DNA from: Triplophysa rosa
Taxonomy: Eukaryota > Chordata > Actinopteri > Cypriniformes > Nemacheilidae
Assembly (NCBI RefSeq): GCF_024868665.1
Contig: NC_079905.1
Coordinates: 7,728,379-7,792,378 of the forward strand
Direction: 5' to 3'
DNA length: 64,000 nucleotides
The position numbers were made by a program, and so were the translations under genes. Every line of letters starts with the position of its first letter. Position 1 is the first letter of the stretch. This document shows, piece after piece, positions 63,490 to 64,000 of this stretch. A model generated the notes under the pieces. The model worked only from the letters and a program-made list of their open reading frames with translations, made no database searches and was not told the DNA's origin.

Positions 63490-63750
63490 TGTTTTGGCAA
63501 AAGTTTGGACACTCTTGATTTAATGTTTCTAATGATGACATTTAAACTAGAAAACTATTATTTGTGCATGTGAATGCATTTCTTTACAAATCTGTTTTAG
63601 TTAAACATGAGCAGATCGTAAAAAAAGAGTCATTAAGTTGACATGTTTTTCAATTCTGTGTGTAAAGAATTTAAAGTGGATATGGCATAGATGGTTGAGA
63701 GAATATCAAGAATGTGCAGTGGCCACTTTAAAGAGGCTGAAATATACTGT
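63490..63750. repeat. dispersed repeat, copy 2
   Basis: The relative of 52570-52790, sharing two well-separated blocks in the same order. The ends are not defined. Confidence 0.55.
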
Positions 63751-64000
63751 AAGAGTTTTGATTTGTTTAATTTTCTGTGGTCACTTTTCAATTCCCATAA
63801 TTCCATTTGTTATTGTGTTATTTCATGATGACTCTGTTGTTCAAAAATTAGGAAATAGTAATATGATTACTTGTAGTGTTAGTGTATGCCTGAGGACATG
63901 TTAAATTTCTCATTTCAAAATTATTTTTGTTTGGAAACAACCAAACCAAGCTGTAGCAGGTTTGTTTATTTCAAAAATATTATTTGTGCAGCATAACTAT

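Larger units (their letters stand above)
61754..64000 (+). other. angpt1: angpt1 intron 4, incomplete at the window end
   Basis: The intron starts at donor GTACAG (phase 1) and no acceptor leading to a fibrinogen-domain exon was found. It holds an L2 LINE tail (61811-61855), a TTAA MITE right arm (about 62620-62735) and a dispersed-repeat copy (about 63490-63750). The rest is unremarkable. Confidence 0.85.

Noticed and set aside
1..64000. CRISPR arrays, prokaryotic operons, phage or integron structures
   Set aside because: No regularly spaced short repeats, no dense gene packing or Shine-Dalgarno-linked frames; the sequence is vertebrate.

Overview
The window reads as vertebrate nuclear DNA from a teleost fish, most likely a cyprinid (zebrafish/carp relatives). 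It is AT-rich, has a spliced gene with large introns, and is packed with small non-autonomous DNA transposons of types I know from cyprinid genomes: hAT, TTAA-target and PIF/Harbinger-like MITEs, an L2-type LINE and a tRNA-derived SINE. I see no prokaryotic, viral-genome, CRISPR or operon-like organisation. Nearly all open frames in the window are chance frames in non-coding DNA.

One protein-coding gene is supported: angiopoietin-1 (angpt1), plus strand. Only its 5' part is present. Coding exon 1 (36861-37226) carries the signal peptide and superclustering region. Exons 2 (59188-59343), 3 (59765-59886) and 4 (61521-61753) encode the coiled coil. Together they give 877 coding bases (292 codons plus one base), with compatible phases and GT/AG junctions throughout. 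The exons for the fibrinogen-like, TIE2-binding domain must lie beyond base 64000. Intron 1 is about 22 kb. The coding start is preceded by a CT/CA microsatellite and a 94-codon upstream ORF that is in frame with angpt1 but closed off by three stop codons.

Bases 1-36500 are intergenic or 5'-flanking. From left to right they hold: a hAT MITE with an 8-bp target duplication (260-746), a minus-strand solo LTR with a 5-bp duplication (984-1516), a second hAT MITE (1891-2660), a TTAA element nested in another transposon (3164-4294), a SINE (6083-6235), a degenerate minus-strand LINE (12607-13327), a Tc1/mariner-like element (15378-16095), a three-level hAT nest (18241-20214), several TTAA MITEs, a foldback MITE (25569-25845), and a TTAA MITE abutting a Harbinger-like MITE (28609-29750). 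Two low-repeat stretches (about 7760-8010 and 14940-15270) look like candidate conserved non-coding elements, by eye only.

Intron 1 holds more repeats: a TTAA MITE split by a 2.2-kb transposon with repeated subterminal motifs (42221-44396), which itself contains a smaller inverted-repeat element; two MITEs (46088-46328, 51551-51990); a 1.3-kb element with arms of about 430 bp (54099-55397); and further TTAA MITEs. The remaining sequence shows nothing I can name. I found no undescribed biological system. The most interesting items are the in-frame uORF/stop arrangement upstream of angpt1, the nested transposons with intact target duplications, and the subterminal motif array of the 42.2-44.4 kb element.
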